Notes: generated from the letters alone by a model not told the origin. A stretch of DNA of 64,000 bases from an uncultured Bacteroides sp. (GCF_958445495.1 NZ_CAUCSQ010000021.1:1-64000), one strand, 5' to 3'; positions 28,361 through 38,206 are shown, counted from the stretch's first letter. Numbers and translations: made by a program.

Positions 28361-31300
28361 GTGAGGAATAAACTCTATCTAATTATTTATCTGCTTCTTT
28401 GTATGGGGAGGCCGGCAAATGGCAGTGAAAAACAGCTAATTCGGATTTCAACCCAAAATATAGATCTTATTTATAAGATTGCAGATAACAAACGTGTCTA
28501 TCAGCAGTATATCGGCAAACGATTGAAGTTCGAATCCGAATATACACATCTTCCATTGGGGAAAGAAATCTATTTAACTCATGGCATGGAAGACTATTAT
28601 GAGCCTGCTATCCACATACTGCATAATGATGGAAATCCGTCTCTATTGTTGAACTATGAGACTCATAAGGTTTCTAAGAATCCAGATGGAAGTATAGAGA
28701 CAATTATTTGTTTACGTGATAATACATATCCCGTAAAAGTCGACTTACATTATATATCCTATCCAGAACAAGATATAATCAAAACATATACAAAAATACA
28801 GCATAATGAAAAGCAACCTGTAACATTATACAAGTATGTTTCTTCATTACTTCATTTTACAAATGACGCTTATTTCCTAACTGAATTTGCAGGAAATTGG
28901 GCACACGAAGTAAATATGACCGAATCACAACTTTCTTACGGAAAGAAAGTATTAGACACCAAACTAGGAAGTCGAGCCAATATGTTCTGTTCCCCCTTCT
29001 TTATACTTTCATTTGACAAGCCTGCTGCTGAGAAGGAAGGTGAAGTTGTATTCGGCACACTTGGGTGGACAGGCAATTATCGATTCACTTTTGAAAAAGA
29101 CCATGAAAATAACCTTCGCGTACTTTCGGGCATCAACCCTTATGCATCAGAATATAAATTGAATCCAGGTGAAACATTTACTACTCCAGAGTTTATATTT
29201 ACTTATAGCACCACCGGGAAAGGAACAGCAAGTCGTAATTTTCATGACTGGGCACGTAAATACCAATTGAAAGATGGCATGGGTGATCGTATGACATTAT
29301 TAAATAACTGGGAAGCTACCTATTTTAGTTTTGATGAACAAAAATTATGTGAACTCATGGATGAAGCGGTGAAATTAGGAGTTGATATGTTTTTGTTAGA
29401 CGATGGATGGTTTGGCAACAAATATCCGCGAAACAACGACCATCAAGGACTAGGAGACTGGGAAGAAACAAAAAACAAACTTCCGAATGGAATTGGTTAT
29501 CTAATAAAGACAGCTACAGATAAAAATCTCAAATTCGGACTTTGGATTGAGCCGGAAATGGTTAGTCCGAAAAGTGATTTATACCAAAAACATCCCAATT
29601 GGGTTATTCATTTTCCAAATCGGGAAGAGTATTATTTCCGTAATCAACTAGTACTTGATTTGAGCAATCCGGAAGTACAGGATTATGTTTTCAGTGTAGT
29701 AGATAATCTAATGACAAAATATCCCAATATTGCCTATTTTAAATGGGATTGCAATAGCCCTATCACTAATATTTACTCCACCTATCTAAAGAATAAGCAA
29801 AGTCATTTATATATCAACTATGTAAAAGGATTATATCGGATATTTGAACGCATTAAAGCCAAATACCCGGATTTACCGATGATGCTTTGTTCCGGTGGAG
29901 GTGGGCGTTCCGATTATGAAGCCCTTAAATATTTTACCGAATTTTGGCCTAGCGATAATACCGATCCGATTGAGAGAATCTTTATTCAATGGGGGTTTTC
30001 TCATTTCTTCCCAGCTAAAGCCATGGCGGCTCATGTAACCAATTGGGGAAAACAACCCTTAAAATTTCGTCTTGATGTAGCTATGATGTGCAAATTAGGT
30101 TTCGATATCCGCACACAACAAATGACAGATAAAGAGCTTTCGCTTTGCCATCAAGCCGTAAGTGATTTCAATAGGTTGAAACCTGTCATTCTGGATGGAG
30201 ACCAATATCGTCTCGTATCCCCTTACGAGACAGAACATGCTGTTTTCCTATATACAGGGAAAGAACAAGATAGAGCTGTATTATTTGCCTACAATTTGCA
30301 CCCCCGTTATGCTTCCCCGTTAAATAATGTACGTTTGCAAGGACTCAAGCCTAACGCCTTCTATCGTTTAAAGGAATTAAATATACCTTTGAAAAGTCGC
30401 AAAAGTCTTCTCTCTGGCAAAGTATATTCCGGAGACTACCTAATGACTATTGGTTTGCCTATCTTATCCAATCGGCATACTTCAAGTTGCGTATTTGAAC
30501 TTGTAGAAGAAAAACGGACAATTGAATCCGGAGCCTTATGGAAAGACACCAAAGGACAAATAATTAATGCACATGGAGGGGGTATTCTTTATCACGAAGG
30601 AACCTATTATTGGTATGGTGAATTAAAAGGAGACTCCACTTATTGGAATCCGAATGTACCGAACTGGGAATGTTATCGTACAGAAGCGGGTGGCATCTCC
30701 TGTTATTCTTCAAAAGATCTATATAACTGGACCTTTGAAGGAGTTGTATTAAAGCCTGAATTATCAGATCCGACCTCCGATTTGCATCCTTCTAAGGTTT
30801 TAGAACGTCCCAAAGTGATTTATAATGAAAAAACAAAGAAGTTTGTAATGTGGTTACATGTAGACAGTGATGATTACTCAAAGGCTTGCGCCGGAGTAGC
30901 CATTTGTGATACTCCGACAGGAGAATTTACCTATATACGTTCTATGCGCCCTAATCAAAACATGAGTCGTGATATGACATTATTTAAAGATGATGACGGT
31001 AAAGCCTATTTATTATATTCATCTGAAAACAATGCCACATTACATATCAGTTTATTAACAGATGACTATCTTGACCATACAGGCACATTTACTCGAAATT
31101 TTGTGGGAAAATCCCGGGAGGCTCCTGCTATTTTTAAAAGAAACGGAAAATATTATATGATAACCTCCGGTTGTACAGGATGGTCACCTAATAAAGCCCT
31201 ATATGCAGTTGCTGATTCAATATTGGGTACTTGGACTTTAAAAACAAATCCTTGCCGTGGTAAAAATGCAGAAAAAACATTTTACGGGCAAAGCACCTAT

Positions 31301-31456
31301 GTATTACCAATAGTAGGGAAAAAAGACGCTTATATTGCAATGTTTGATCGTTGGGAAAAAAAAGATTTAATAAATTCCCGTTACATTTGGTTACCTATTC
31401 AGTTCGAAAAGGATGAACCCGTAATAGCATGGCGTGATTCATGGAGTATAGATTAA
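28361..31456 (+). CDS. GH36-GH43 fusion glycosidase (alpha-galactosidase-like plus GH43_34-like)
   Basis: This 1031-residue exported enzyme has a GTG start and signal peptide (MRNKLYLIIYLLLCMGRPANG). Residues about 25-715 are a complete GH36/clan-D enzyme: an amino-terminal beta-supersandwich, a barrel with FLLDDGWFG and FGLWIEPEM, catalytic nucleophile Asp463 in KWDCN, and acid/base Asp532 in WPSDNTD. Residues about 725-1031 are a GH43-type five-bladed propeller, starting NAHGGGILYHEGTYYWYGE with later blades SREAPAIFKRNGKYYMITS. That start is typical of subfamily 34, to which galactofuranosidase or galactan-side-chain activity has been assigned. It is the last gene of the operon. Two activities on one chain suggest consecutive removal of alpha-Gal(NAc) and a second sugar. 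Confidence 0.85.
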   Translation: MRNKLYLIIYLLLCMGRPANGSEKQLIRISTQNIDLIYKIADNKRVYQQYIGKRLKFESEYTHLPLGKEIYLTHGMEDYYEPAIHILHNDGNPSLLLNYETHKVSKNPDGSIETIICLRDNTYPVKVDLHYISYPEQDIIKTYTKIQHNEKQPVTLYKYVSSLLHFTNDAYFLTEFAGNWAHEVNMTESQLSYGKKVLDTKLGSRANMFCSPFFILSFDKPAAEKEGEVVFGTLGWTGNYRFTFEKDHENNLRVLSGINPYASEYKLNPGETFTTPEFIFTYSTTGKGTASRNFHDWARKYQLKDGMGDRMTLLNNWEATYFSFDEQKLCELMDEAVKLGVDMFLLDDGWFGNKYPRNNDHQGLGDWEETKNKLPNGIGYLIKTATDKNLKFGLWIEPEMVSPKSDLYQKHPNWVIHFPNREEYYFRNQLVLDLSNPEVQDYVFSVVDNLMTKYPNIAYFKWDCNSPITNIYSTYLKNKQSHLYINYVKGLYRIFERIKAKYPDLPMMLCSGGGGRSDYEALKYFTEFWPSDNTDPIERIFIQWGFSHFFPAKAMAAHVTNWGKQPLKFRLDVAMMCKLGFDIRTQQMTDKELSLCHQAVSDFNRLKPVILDGDQYRLVSPYETEHAVFLYTGKEQDRAVLFAYNLHPRYASPLNNVRLQGLKPNAFYRLKELNIPLKSRKSLLSGKVYSGDYLMTIGLPILSNRHTSSCVFELVEEKRTIESGALWKDTKGQIINAHGGGILYHEGTYYWYGELKGDSTYWNPNVPNWECYRTEAGGISCYSSKDLYNWTFEGVVLKPELSDPTSDLHPSKVLERPKVIYNEKTKKFVMWLHVDSDDYSKACAGVAICDTPTGEFTYIRSMRPNQNMSRDMTLFKDDDGKAYLLYSSENNATLHISLLTDDYLDHTGTFTRNFVGKSREAPAIFKRNGKYYMITSGCTGWSPNKALYAVADSILGTWTLKTNPCRGKNAEKTFYGQSTYVLPIVGKKDAYIAMFDRWEKKDLINSRYIWLPIQFEKDEPVIAWRDSWSID

Positions 31457-31870
31457 ACAATGTGATAGTTATAGAATAACTTGTTGTTTACATCAGAACT
31501 TTATTACTTCTATTTTTCTTCCTGTCAATTATAGGATTAGTCGGAGACGGGAGTCACGAACATAGTGAAGTTATAGACATAACTGCAAGACATGGTGAAA
31601 TAAAAAAGTTTGCAGATGAAGTACAAATACTTAAAAAGATAGTATTTCTGTAAGATTTATTATTCCATCCCACAATTATGCAATACTCTCCACTATTGTA
31701 CACTCTTGTCTCTGACTAACCCTAAACGAATGGAACATTCCGGGTTCCGTACAACTGATTTCCTACAGTAAAACCAAATTTTTATAATAAAAATGAACCA
31801 CACCATAAAAACCAAACAGATAACGCATCCTTAACGGACAAAATGACGGCATCCCCCGGCACGTCAAATT
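31457..31870. other. Intergenic region with no supported gene
   Basis: A frame at 31480-31653 (plus) reads GLVGDGSHEHSEVIDITARHGEIKKFADE but has no start codon and stops after 57 codons; it could be the tail of a lost small regulator. The rest shows short AT-rich sequence and no clear terminator for the preceding operon. Confidence 0.4.
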
Positions 31871-33745
31871 CTAATCACTTATCGATACAGAACGGCAAGG
31901 CAGCTCGACCACAAAAGCAGTACCCGCCCCCAGCCGGGAATCCACAGAAATCCGTCCGTCCATCTTCTCAACGATAGACTTGCAAATCGGCAATCCCAAA
32001 CCGGCCCCCTGCGTAAAAGAATCTATCTTCTCGAACCTTTCAAATATCTTGTCCAGCATATTTTGAGGAATACCCCGCCCGGTATCCTCTACCCCTATCC
32101 TGACAACCTGCCCGTCCACCTCGTAAAACACTTTTATATATCCGCAAGTCGTATTCTTCAAAGCATTCGAAAGGAAATTATTCAAAATCTGCTTTATACG
32201 CAACTTATCCAATTCCACTAAAAAGCCATGTTCCGGATAATCAGTCACAAGCTCCACACCCGAAGGAAGCAGACGCGCATACTCCGCCACGCTTTCGTCA
32301 AGCAGTTCCGAAAGGCTGAACCAGTCTTGATGTAATTCCAGATACCCCGCCTCTATTTTAGATAAATCCAACACATCATTCACCAAATTGAGCAAAAGCT
32401 CATTATTATGATTGATTAAAGAACTATAAAGCTCCCTCTCCGCCACACTGTCGGTACCGGCCAACAAGCTTGAGAAACCCACAATCGCATTCAAAGGAGT
32501 ACGGATTTCATGACTCATATTAGCCAGAAACGCAGACTTCAACCGGTCCGACGCTTCCGCCTTGTCACGCGCATTGACAAGCATCTCCTCCGTCCGCTTC
32601 AATTCCGTAATATCATAATTGATACTGATTAGCTCTATAATTTTATCCTGAGGCGCATACTTCTTAACCAGGAAATTGACATGCGTCCATGTACACTCCC
32701 CATTCTCCCTAAAGATACGTATATCGTGACAGAATTTGCTGGCCGTTCCTTTCCTCACCTCCTCAAAAAAACGAAGAATCACTTCACGGTCGTCAGAATG
32801 AAAATACTTGTAAATGCCGATAATCTCCGACAAAGGCACACCGTTTTTTTCCCCCACATTCCTGTACCAGCTCTTTTGCGCATACCCCTGTTTGCTTAAA
32901 ATATTAAAATGAGCATAACCGACTTTCGCATAATCACCTACCAATTCAAAAAACTCCTCAAACTCCTGAATCTTGTTATATGCGACAGTCGTCTCCGTTT
33001 TATCAGCATTAATCAGCAAATAATTCACCGGCTTACGGTCCTCGTCATACAATGTAGTCACCTTAGTCACCAAATCAATCGTGCCCTCCTTCTTGGAAGT
33101 CGGATAATACTGCCCCACCTTCGAAAAATCATAACGGAAAGTAAAATCCGCATCTTCATTCTTACGCAATCTTTCCTTCATCTCTTCCGGAAAGATAGGA
33201 TTCTCAAAAATATTAATGCCCAGAAAGTCCTTTTTATTGCCCACATGAAACATTTCCAGCTCCTTGTCATTCAAGTCCACCAATATTCCCTCTTTGTCGT
33301 ACAACTCAATGCCGACAGGCAGATGCTTGTAAATATTGTGTAAAAGCCGTTCGCTACGCTGCAAAGCCTGATGAGCAGTCACGGTATCCGGCCCGTCCTG
33401 CATCTCCGCGATGCCGTAAACTACCGTATGTCCTTTTTCGTCCACCTCCTGAAAACAGATTTTACTGCGCATCCACACAGGCCCTCTCGACGTATCAAAC
33501 AGATAAGCAACTTCAGAAACCCGGCACACATCAAACGAACGAACCGTCGTAGGACGCTGTTCCTCATTTAAAATACGCCGATTAAAATCCTCAAAACTGA
33601 TAACCCCTGTTTCATCCAAATCCAGGATTCCGGATATATAATCAGAACAAGTATAATTTTCCGTCGCCAAATCGGCTTTCCACCACCCCATATTGGCATT
33701 AGCCAATAACTTTGAGAAGAATCCGAAAGATTGTCGTTCGTTCAT
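31871..33745 (-). CDS. PAS-domain sensor histidine kinase
   Basis: This 624-residue kinase is counted from the ATG at 33745 (MNERQSFGFF); an ATG at 33772 adds 9 residues. There are no clear transmembrane helices, so it is probably cytoplasmic. Three PAS-like regions occupy about 10-130, 140-260 and 270-390 (LPVGIELYDKEGILVDLNDKE is the second). The phospho-His is in ANMSHEIRTPLNAIVGFSSLL (about 411) and the ATP-binding domain has NFLSNALKNT, GRGIPQ and GAGLGLPICKSIVEKM. No receiver domain is attached and no response regulator is adjacent, so it is an orphan whose partner must be elsewhere. Confidence 0.88.
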   Translation of the reverse strand: MNERQSFGFFSKLLANANMGWWKADLATENYTCSDYISGILDLDETGVISFEDFNRRILNEEQRPTTVRSFDVCRVSEVAYLFDTSRGPVWMRSKICFQEVDEKGHTVVYGIAEMQDGPDTVTAHQALQRSERLLHNIYKHLPVGIELYDKEGILVDLNDKELEMFHVGNKKDFLGINIFENPIFPEEMKERLRKNEDADFTFRYDFSKVGQYYPTSKKEGTIDLVTKVTTLYDEDRKPVNYLLINADKTETTVAYNKIQEFEEFFELVGDYAKVGYAHFNILSKQGYAQKSWYRNVGEKNGVPLSEIIGIYKYFHSDDREVILRFFEEVRKGTASKFCHDIRIFRENGECTWTHVNFLVKKYAPQDKIIELISINYDITELKRTEEMLVNARDKAEASDRLKSAFLANMSHEIRTPLNAIVGFSSLLAGTDSVAERELYSSLINHNNELLLNLVNDVLDLSKIEAGYLELHQDWFSLSELLDESVAEYARLLPSGVELVTDYPEHGFLVELDKLRIKQILNNFLSNALKNTTCGYIKVFYEVDGQVVRIGVEDTGRGIPQNMLDKIFERFEKIDSFTQGAGLGLPICKSIVEKMDGRISVDSRLGAGTAFVVELPCRSVSISD

Positions 33746-34095
33746 AATTGATGAAAAATTTACGTACCTCACAGGCTAAGCCTCACTACGTTTGTTTGTT
33801 TTAAAAAGATTCGCCGAATAACCATTTCAACAGGCTCACATTGCAAAATTAAAGCTTATGACAAAGTTAGATTTACAAAAAGATTATTTTTTAGCATAAT
33901 ATAAGAAGAACAACTCACCTATTATAGTTTGTGCACAATTCAAACGCCTCATTTACAATCCTTTCCTGCATAAAATATTTCCAGCCCGCAGCTTTTTCAT
34001 GACACCTTGCGTAAATCAGGAGAACAACAATAAAAAAGGCCACTTCCGAAACGGTGCAAACCGTAGAATACAGAAGCAGCCCTTACAATGGCATC
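33746..34095. other. Intergenic region, kinase promoter side
   Basis: CAAAGTTA at 33862-33869 reads as a minus-strand -7 box (TAACTTTG) about 115 bp before the kinase start. No gene or repeat is recognised in the remainder. Confidence 0.35.
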
Positions 34096-35481
34096 TTACT
34101 TTTTTATCGAGTCATAAACCGTTTTCGCCATCACCTCAGCCCCTTTCTCATTGGGATGAATCTTATCCGGAAACAACTCCGGCATATTGTCCATGGCAGA
34201 ATGAAGGTCGATAACCTCCAGTTTATTTTTCCCGGCCACCTTCTTAATCATCGGAATTATCTCTTTGGAAATAATATCATCATTGATACCGGTTCCCGTC
34301 TGATAAGCCTTGGAAGGATAGCAAAGGTAAATTTCCGGCCGGGCAGGCAACGCTTTGAAAGCATCGACCATCGCCTGCATATCCTTCATGAAGTCCGATT
34401 TATATTTCCAGTTGAATGATTTGCTGTCATTAGTCCCCAACTTTATCACCACGATATCGGGATTAAAAGCCAGCGCATCCCGATAAGCCTCCTCCTTCAT
34501 GTAAGGACGGTCACCCTTATTTAATAAGGTACGGGCGCTCACACCGAAATTCCTCACCCAATACCCCTCTCCCAGCATACGCCCCAATACGGCAGGATAG
34601 CTGTCACGGTCGCGATTCTTGATTCGCGCCCCATACGTTATGCTATTGCCGACACAAGCAACCCGGACGGCATCCTTGCGGGGAGCCTTGAAACTATGCA
34701 GCCAGGAAGTCAGTTCGTTCAGCATCTCATTCTTATAAAGGAAGCCTTCGCGAATTCCCCAACCATGTCCGCCGGAAGGATAAATATGAAGTACGGAAGG
34801 AACATGATGCTTGTTCAGGGCCAAATAATAATTCACCCCGTTGGCCGGAGGAACCGCCTTATCGTCATCGCTATAAACGATGAAGGCGCGCGGCGTTTCC
34901 TTCGTCACCTGCTTTTCGTTAGAATATTCCTTTTCCAGTTCAGCAGAAGCATTCTCGCTCAGAAAACTATTGCGGGAACCGATGTGAGTATAAGACTTAT
35001 CCATCGTAATCACCGGATAGAAAAGAATCTGGAAATCCGGACGAATCCCCGGCGCGGCGTGAGTAGCGATTGTCGATGCAAGATGTCCTCCGGCGGAAAA
35101 ACCCATAATACCTATGTCATTCGGATTCAGGTTCCAGACATCGGCACTGTCCCGCGCCATTTTCATGGCAGCCTCCGCATCCGAAACAGGAAGCGTATAG
35201 TCGCCTTTCGGCATACGGTATTTCAAAACAATCAATGCAATCCCCTGTTTATTGAAATAAGGCGCCCAGTCATACCCCTCATGCCCGACAGCCAAATGCG
35301 AATATCCCCCGCCCGGACACGCCACCACCGCACGGCCTGTCGCCAGTTCCGGCGCCGGAAGAAAAACGCGAAGCGACGGTTGTTCAATATCAAAAGGTTC
35401 CGGAGCATCCTGCGCCACCGCCCGAGAAGCAGGCAACAAAGAAAGCAGCAAGCACAAAAGAGTAGAAAAAATCTGTTTCAT
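34096..35481 (-). CDS. Two-domain exported esterase: alpha/beta hydrolase plus SGNH hydrolase
   Basis: This 461-residue protein is counted from the ATG at 35481 (signal peptide MKQIFSTLLCLLLSLLPASRAVAQ); an ATG at 35496 adds 5 residues. About 40-275 is an alpha/beta hydrolase of the BD-FAE/acetyl-xylan-esterase type with the oxyanion segment CPGGGYSHLA, nucleophile Ser in GFSAGGH, an Asp in VYSDDDKAVPP and His in SGGHGWG. About 285-461 is an SGNH hydrolase: GNSITYG (nucleophile Ser), GTNDSK, and DKIHPNEKG (catalytic Asp and His). Such double esterases remove acetyl or acyl groups from glycans in the periplasm. It is monocistronic; the substrate is unknown. Confidence 0.88.
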   Translation of the reverse strand: MKQIFSTLLCLLLSLLPASRAVAQDAPEPFDIEQPSLRVFLPAPELATGRAVVACPGGGYSHLAVGHEGYDWAPYFNKQGIALIVLKYRMPKGDYTLPVSDAEAAMKMARDSADVWNLNPNDIGIMGFSAGGHLASTIATHAAPGIRPDFQILFYPVITMDKSYTHIGSRNSFLSENASAELEKEYSNEKQVTKETPRAFIVYSDDDKAVPPANGVNYYLALNKHHVPSVLHIYPSGGHGWGIREGFLYKNEMLNELTSWLHSFKAPRKDAVRVACVGNSITYGARIKNRDRDSYPAVLGRMLGEGYWVRNFGVSARTLLNKGDRPYMKEEAYRDALAFNPDIVVIKLGTNDSKSFNWKYKSDFMKDMQAMVDAFKALPARPEIYLCYPSKAYQTGTGINDDIISKEIIPMIKKVAGKNKLEVIDLHSAMDNMPELFPDKIHPNEKGAEVMAKTVYDSIKK

Positions 35482-35537
35482 AGTACATACATACATTGAT
35501 TAATGAATAAATTAAGTGCGAAGATAACAATTTTATA

Positions 35538-35545
35538 TATCTTTG
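35538..35545 (+). promoter_or_regulatory. -7 element of the MATE gene promoter
   Basis: TATCTTTG is an exact match to TAnnTTTG, 28 bp before the MATE start codon. The -33 element is not clear. Confidence 0.45.
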
Positions 35546-35573
35546 CGCCTCCTTTCAAATAGAAAAAACAGAT

Positions 35574-36923
35574 ATGCAAGGAATAAAGAACCTGACACAC
35601 GGACCCATCAACCACCAGCTATTCAACCTGGCGATGCCCATCATGGCGACCTCATTCATACAGATGGCATACAGCCTCACAGACATGGCATGGGTAGGCC
35701 GCATCGGAAGCGAAGCCGTAGCCGCCATCGGTTCCGTAGGAATCCTGACATGGATGTCCGGTTCAATCTCCCTGCTGAACAAAGTAGGCTCCGAAGTCAG
35801 CGTAGGACAGTCCATCGGTGCCCGGAACCAAGAAGACGCCTGCCACTTCGCCTCTCACAACATCACAATCGCGCTCCTCATCTCCCTCTGTTGGGGCGGA
35901 CTGCTTTTCACATTTGCAGCCCCCATTATCCGTATCTACGAACTCGAAGAACACATCACCGCCAACGCCATCGAATATCTCCGGATTATCTCCACAGGAC
36001 TCCCGTTCATATTCCTTTCCGCCGCCTTCACCGGCATATACAATGCGGCAGGACGCAGCAAGATACCATTCTACATAAGCGGCACGGGACTGGTACTGAA
36101 TATAATCCTCGACCCCCTCTTTATTTTCGGATTCGGTTTGGGAACCAATGGCGCCGCCTATGCGACCTGGCTCTCGCAAGCCACCGTTTTCGCCATCTTC
36201 ATCTACCAACTCCGCTTCCGTAAAGACACCCTGCTGGGAGGATTCCCCTTCTTCACCCGGCTAAAGAAAAAATACACGCGACGCATCTTGAAATTAGGAC
36301 TGCCCGTAGCCACCCTGAATACGCTTTTCGCCTTCGTGAACATGTTCCTTTGCCGGACCGCCTCCGAACAGGGAGGACATATCGGACTGATGACCTTCAC
36401 CACCGGAGGGCAAATCGAAGCGATTACCTGGAACACCTCGCAAGGATTCTCTACCGCACTGAGCGCCTTCATCGCACAAAACTACGCCGCCGGACAAACC
36501 CGACGGGTGCTCAAAGCCTGGTACACGACCCTATGGATGACCGGTATTTTCGGAACCTTCTGCACGCTGCTGTTCATCTTCTCCGGAAATGAAGTCTTTT
36601 CAATCTTCGTTCCCGAACAGGCCGCTTATGAGGCCGGCGGCATATTTCTGCGTATCGACGGCTATTCCCAGCTCTTCATGATGCTCGAAATCACCATGCA
36701 AGGAGTATTCTACGGCATCGGGCGTACCGTACCTCCCGCCATTGTCAGTATCGTCTGCAACTATATGCGTATTCCGCTCGCCATCCTGTTCGTGCGGATG
36801 GGAATGGGAGTAGAAGGCATCTGGTGGGCCGTCAGTGTCACGACCGTCGCCAAAGGAATCACCCTTTTAAGCTGGTTTGTCATCATCAAAAAGAAATGCC
36901 TGCACATTCCTTCCGTAGTTTAA
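35574..36923 (+). CDS. MATE-family multidrug/toxin exporter
   Basis: This 449-residue inner-membrane protein has 12 predicted transmembrane helices in two similar halves, as in MatE transporters that export cationic compounds using a Na+ or H+ gradient. Family features are LFNLAMPIMATSFIQMAYSLTDMAWVGRIG at the start (first helix and loop), GAAYATWLSQ at the end of the first half and TWNTSQGFSTALSAFIAQNYAAG in the second half. It is transcribed alone, with a match to the -7 promoter element just upstream. The substrate is unknown. Confidence 0.92.
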   Translation: MQGIKNLTHGPINHQLFNLAMPIMATSFIQMAYSLTDMAWVGRIGSEAVAAIGSVGILTWMSGSISLLNKVGSEVSVGQSIGARNQEDACHFASHNITIALLISLCWGGLLFTFAAPIIRIYELEEHITANAIEYLRIISTGLPFIFLSAAFTGIYNAAGRSKIPFYISGTGLVLNIILDPLFIFGFGLGTNGAAYATWLSQATVFAIFIYQLRFRKDTLLGGFPFFTRLKKKYTRRILKLGLPVATLNTLFAFVNMFLCRTASEQGGHIGLMTFTTGGQIEAITWNTSQGFSTALSAFIAQNYAAGQTRRVLKAWYTTLWMTGIFGTFCTLLFIFSGNEVFSIFVPEQAAYEAGGIFLRIDGYSQLFMMLEITMQGVFYGIGRTVPPAIVSIVCNYMRIPLAILFVRMGMGVEGIWWAVSVTTVAKGITLLSWFVIIKKKCLHIPSVV

Positions 36924-37012
36924 AAGCAGTTATCCATCGGTATTTCTCCGGATTTTGCCGATGGATTCCCAGTTATTTTAACTTAAAAAGTACCACCTTG
37001 GCAAATAATATG

Positions 37013-37020
37013 TATCTTTG
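37013..37020 (+). promoter_or_regulatory. -7 element of the OmpA-like gene promoter
   Basis: TATCTTTG matches TAnnTTTG, 56 bp before the start codon at 37077. No good -33 box is seen at the normal spacing. Confidence 0.45.
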
Positions 37021-37076
37021 TGTTGTTATTTAAAACAAGAAACAGATTTTATTAAACAATTAAAAACATCAACATT

Positions 37077-37793
37077 ATGAACAAGATGAAATTTATGGTT
37101 CTCTTCATGAGTATAACCATGATATTCAGTGGATGTGCAAGTATGAACAACACCGGCAAAGGCGCTGCTATCGGCGGAGGTTCGGGTGCTGCTCTGGGTG
37201 CTATTCTGGGAGGTGTTATCGGTAAAGGCAAAGGAGCCGCCATCGGTGCTGCCATCGGCACGGCAGTAGGTGCGGGAACCGGCGCTCTCATCGGAAAGAA
37301 GATGGACAAAGCGGCAGCGGAAGCCAAACAAATCGAAGGAGCTCAAGTAGAACAGATAACGGACAATAACGGACTGCAAGCCGTAAAAGTTACATTCGAT
37401 TCAGGAATCCTTTTCACTACCGGCAATGCCAGCCTGAGCGCCGCCGCGAAATCCGCCCTGAGCAAATTCGCCAATAACGTACTGAATCAAAACCGGGACA
37501 TGGACGTATCCATCTACGGATATACCGATAACCAGGGTTGGAAAAACAGTACCGCCGCACAAAGCCAGCAAAAGAATCTGAACCTGTCTCAAGAACGTGC
37601 GCAGAGCGTAGCCAGCTACCTGTTAAGTTGCGGCGTATCCTCCAGCCAAATCAAAGGCGTGGAAGGTTTGGGCGAAAGCGACCCCGTTGCCAGCAACGAT
37701 ACGGCAGCAGGCCGGGAACAAAACCGCCGTGTAGAAGTGTACATGTATGCAAGTGAGCAGATGATTAGAGACGCGCAAGCGGCTGCCAATTAA
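37077..37793 (+). CDS. OmpA-family lipoprotein with glycine-zipper segment
   Basis: This 238-residue protein has a lipobox (MIFSGCAS, Cys near residue 20). A glycine-rich zipper follows (about 30-85, alternating GAAIG, GAALG and GKGKGAAIGAAIGTAVG), which usually packs helices in or on the outer membrane. The carboxy-terminal OmpA domain (about 105-225) has VTFDSGILFTTGNASLS, YTDNQGWKNS, LSQERAQSVASYLLSCGV and GREQNRRVEVYM, which bind peptidoglycan. It probably anchors the outer membrane to the wall. It is monocistronic and followed by two hairpins. Confidence 0.92.
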   Translation: MNKMKFMVLFMSITMIFSGCASMNNTGKGAAIGGGSGAALGAILGGVIGKGKGAAIGAAIGTAVGAGTGALIGKKMDKAAAEAKQIEGAQVEQITDNNGLQAVKVTFDSGILFTTGNASLSAAAKSALSKFANNVLNQNRDMDVSIYGYTDNQGWKNSTAAQSQQKNLNLSQERAQSVASYLLSCGVSSSQIKGVEGLGESDPVASNDTAAGREQNRRVEVYMYASEQMIRDAQAAAN

Positions 37794-37818
37794 AGGTAAG
37801 TAACGGCAAGAGGGGTGT

Positions 37819-37861
37819 CCGACTTTGAAAAGACTGTTTCAAAATAGAAACTGAAAGTCGG
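37819..37861. repeat. Nested stem-loop after the OmpA gene
   Basis: CCGACTTT (37819-37826) pairs with AAAGTCGG (37854-37861), enclosing GTTTC (37836-37840) with GAAAC (37847-37851). It is 26 bp after the OmpA stop. There is no T-run, so this is more like a dispersed intergenic repeat than a terminator. Confidence 0.45.
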
Positions 37862-37891
37862 AAATCTTATAGACTGAAACTTTAAAAAGAA

Positions 37892-37952
37892 AAATCCCCG
37901 TTATTCTTGTCTTGCATTCTGATGAATGAAGGCTGGAGAATAGCGGGGATTT
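37892..37952 (+). terminator. Long-loop hairpin, copy 1, terminator-like
   Basis: AAATCCCCGTTATTCT (37892-37907) pairs with AGAATAGCGGGGATTT (37937-37952) over 16 bp with one G-U pair. The 29-nt loop contains a small inner stem, CATTC-TGAT-GAATG. A second hairpin with a different stem but nearly the same loop is at 49232-49292. Location after the OmpA gene suggests a terminator; the conserved loop suggests more. Confidence 0.6.
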
Positions 37953-38206
37953 CTTATATTACAGCCCATAAATTTATAAAGAAGGCTGTCCCATATAGAA
38001 AAAACAAAACAATCCCTGCAAGATAGACAGAAAAAATCAAGGTTCACTTCATTCTTCTATTTCGAAACATTTACATTTACAACATTAAATATCACAGTAT
38101 AGGCATACATATTAAAAAAGAAAAGTTGTAGTGAACTAATTCCGAAACTTGTCTTACAGGACTATGGGGGTATGTCAAAATTCAATTTCAGAGGAAATGA
38201 ACTTTT

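Noticed and set aside
31480..31653. Small protein with HEHSEVIDITARHGEIKKF, perhaps a NikR-like tail
   Set aside because: No start codon and only a weak resemblance; described as intergenic remnant only.
34696..35499. Open frame antisense to the two-domain esterase
   Set aside because: Arg/His-rich shadow of a gene with clear catalytic motifs.
35543..36223. Long Arg/His-rich open frame overlapping the MATE gene
   Set aside because: Composition typical of an out-of-frame shadow; the MATE protein is clearly the real product.
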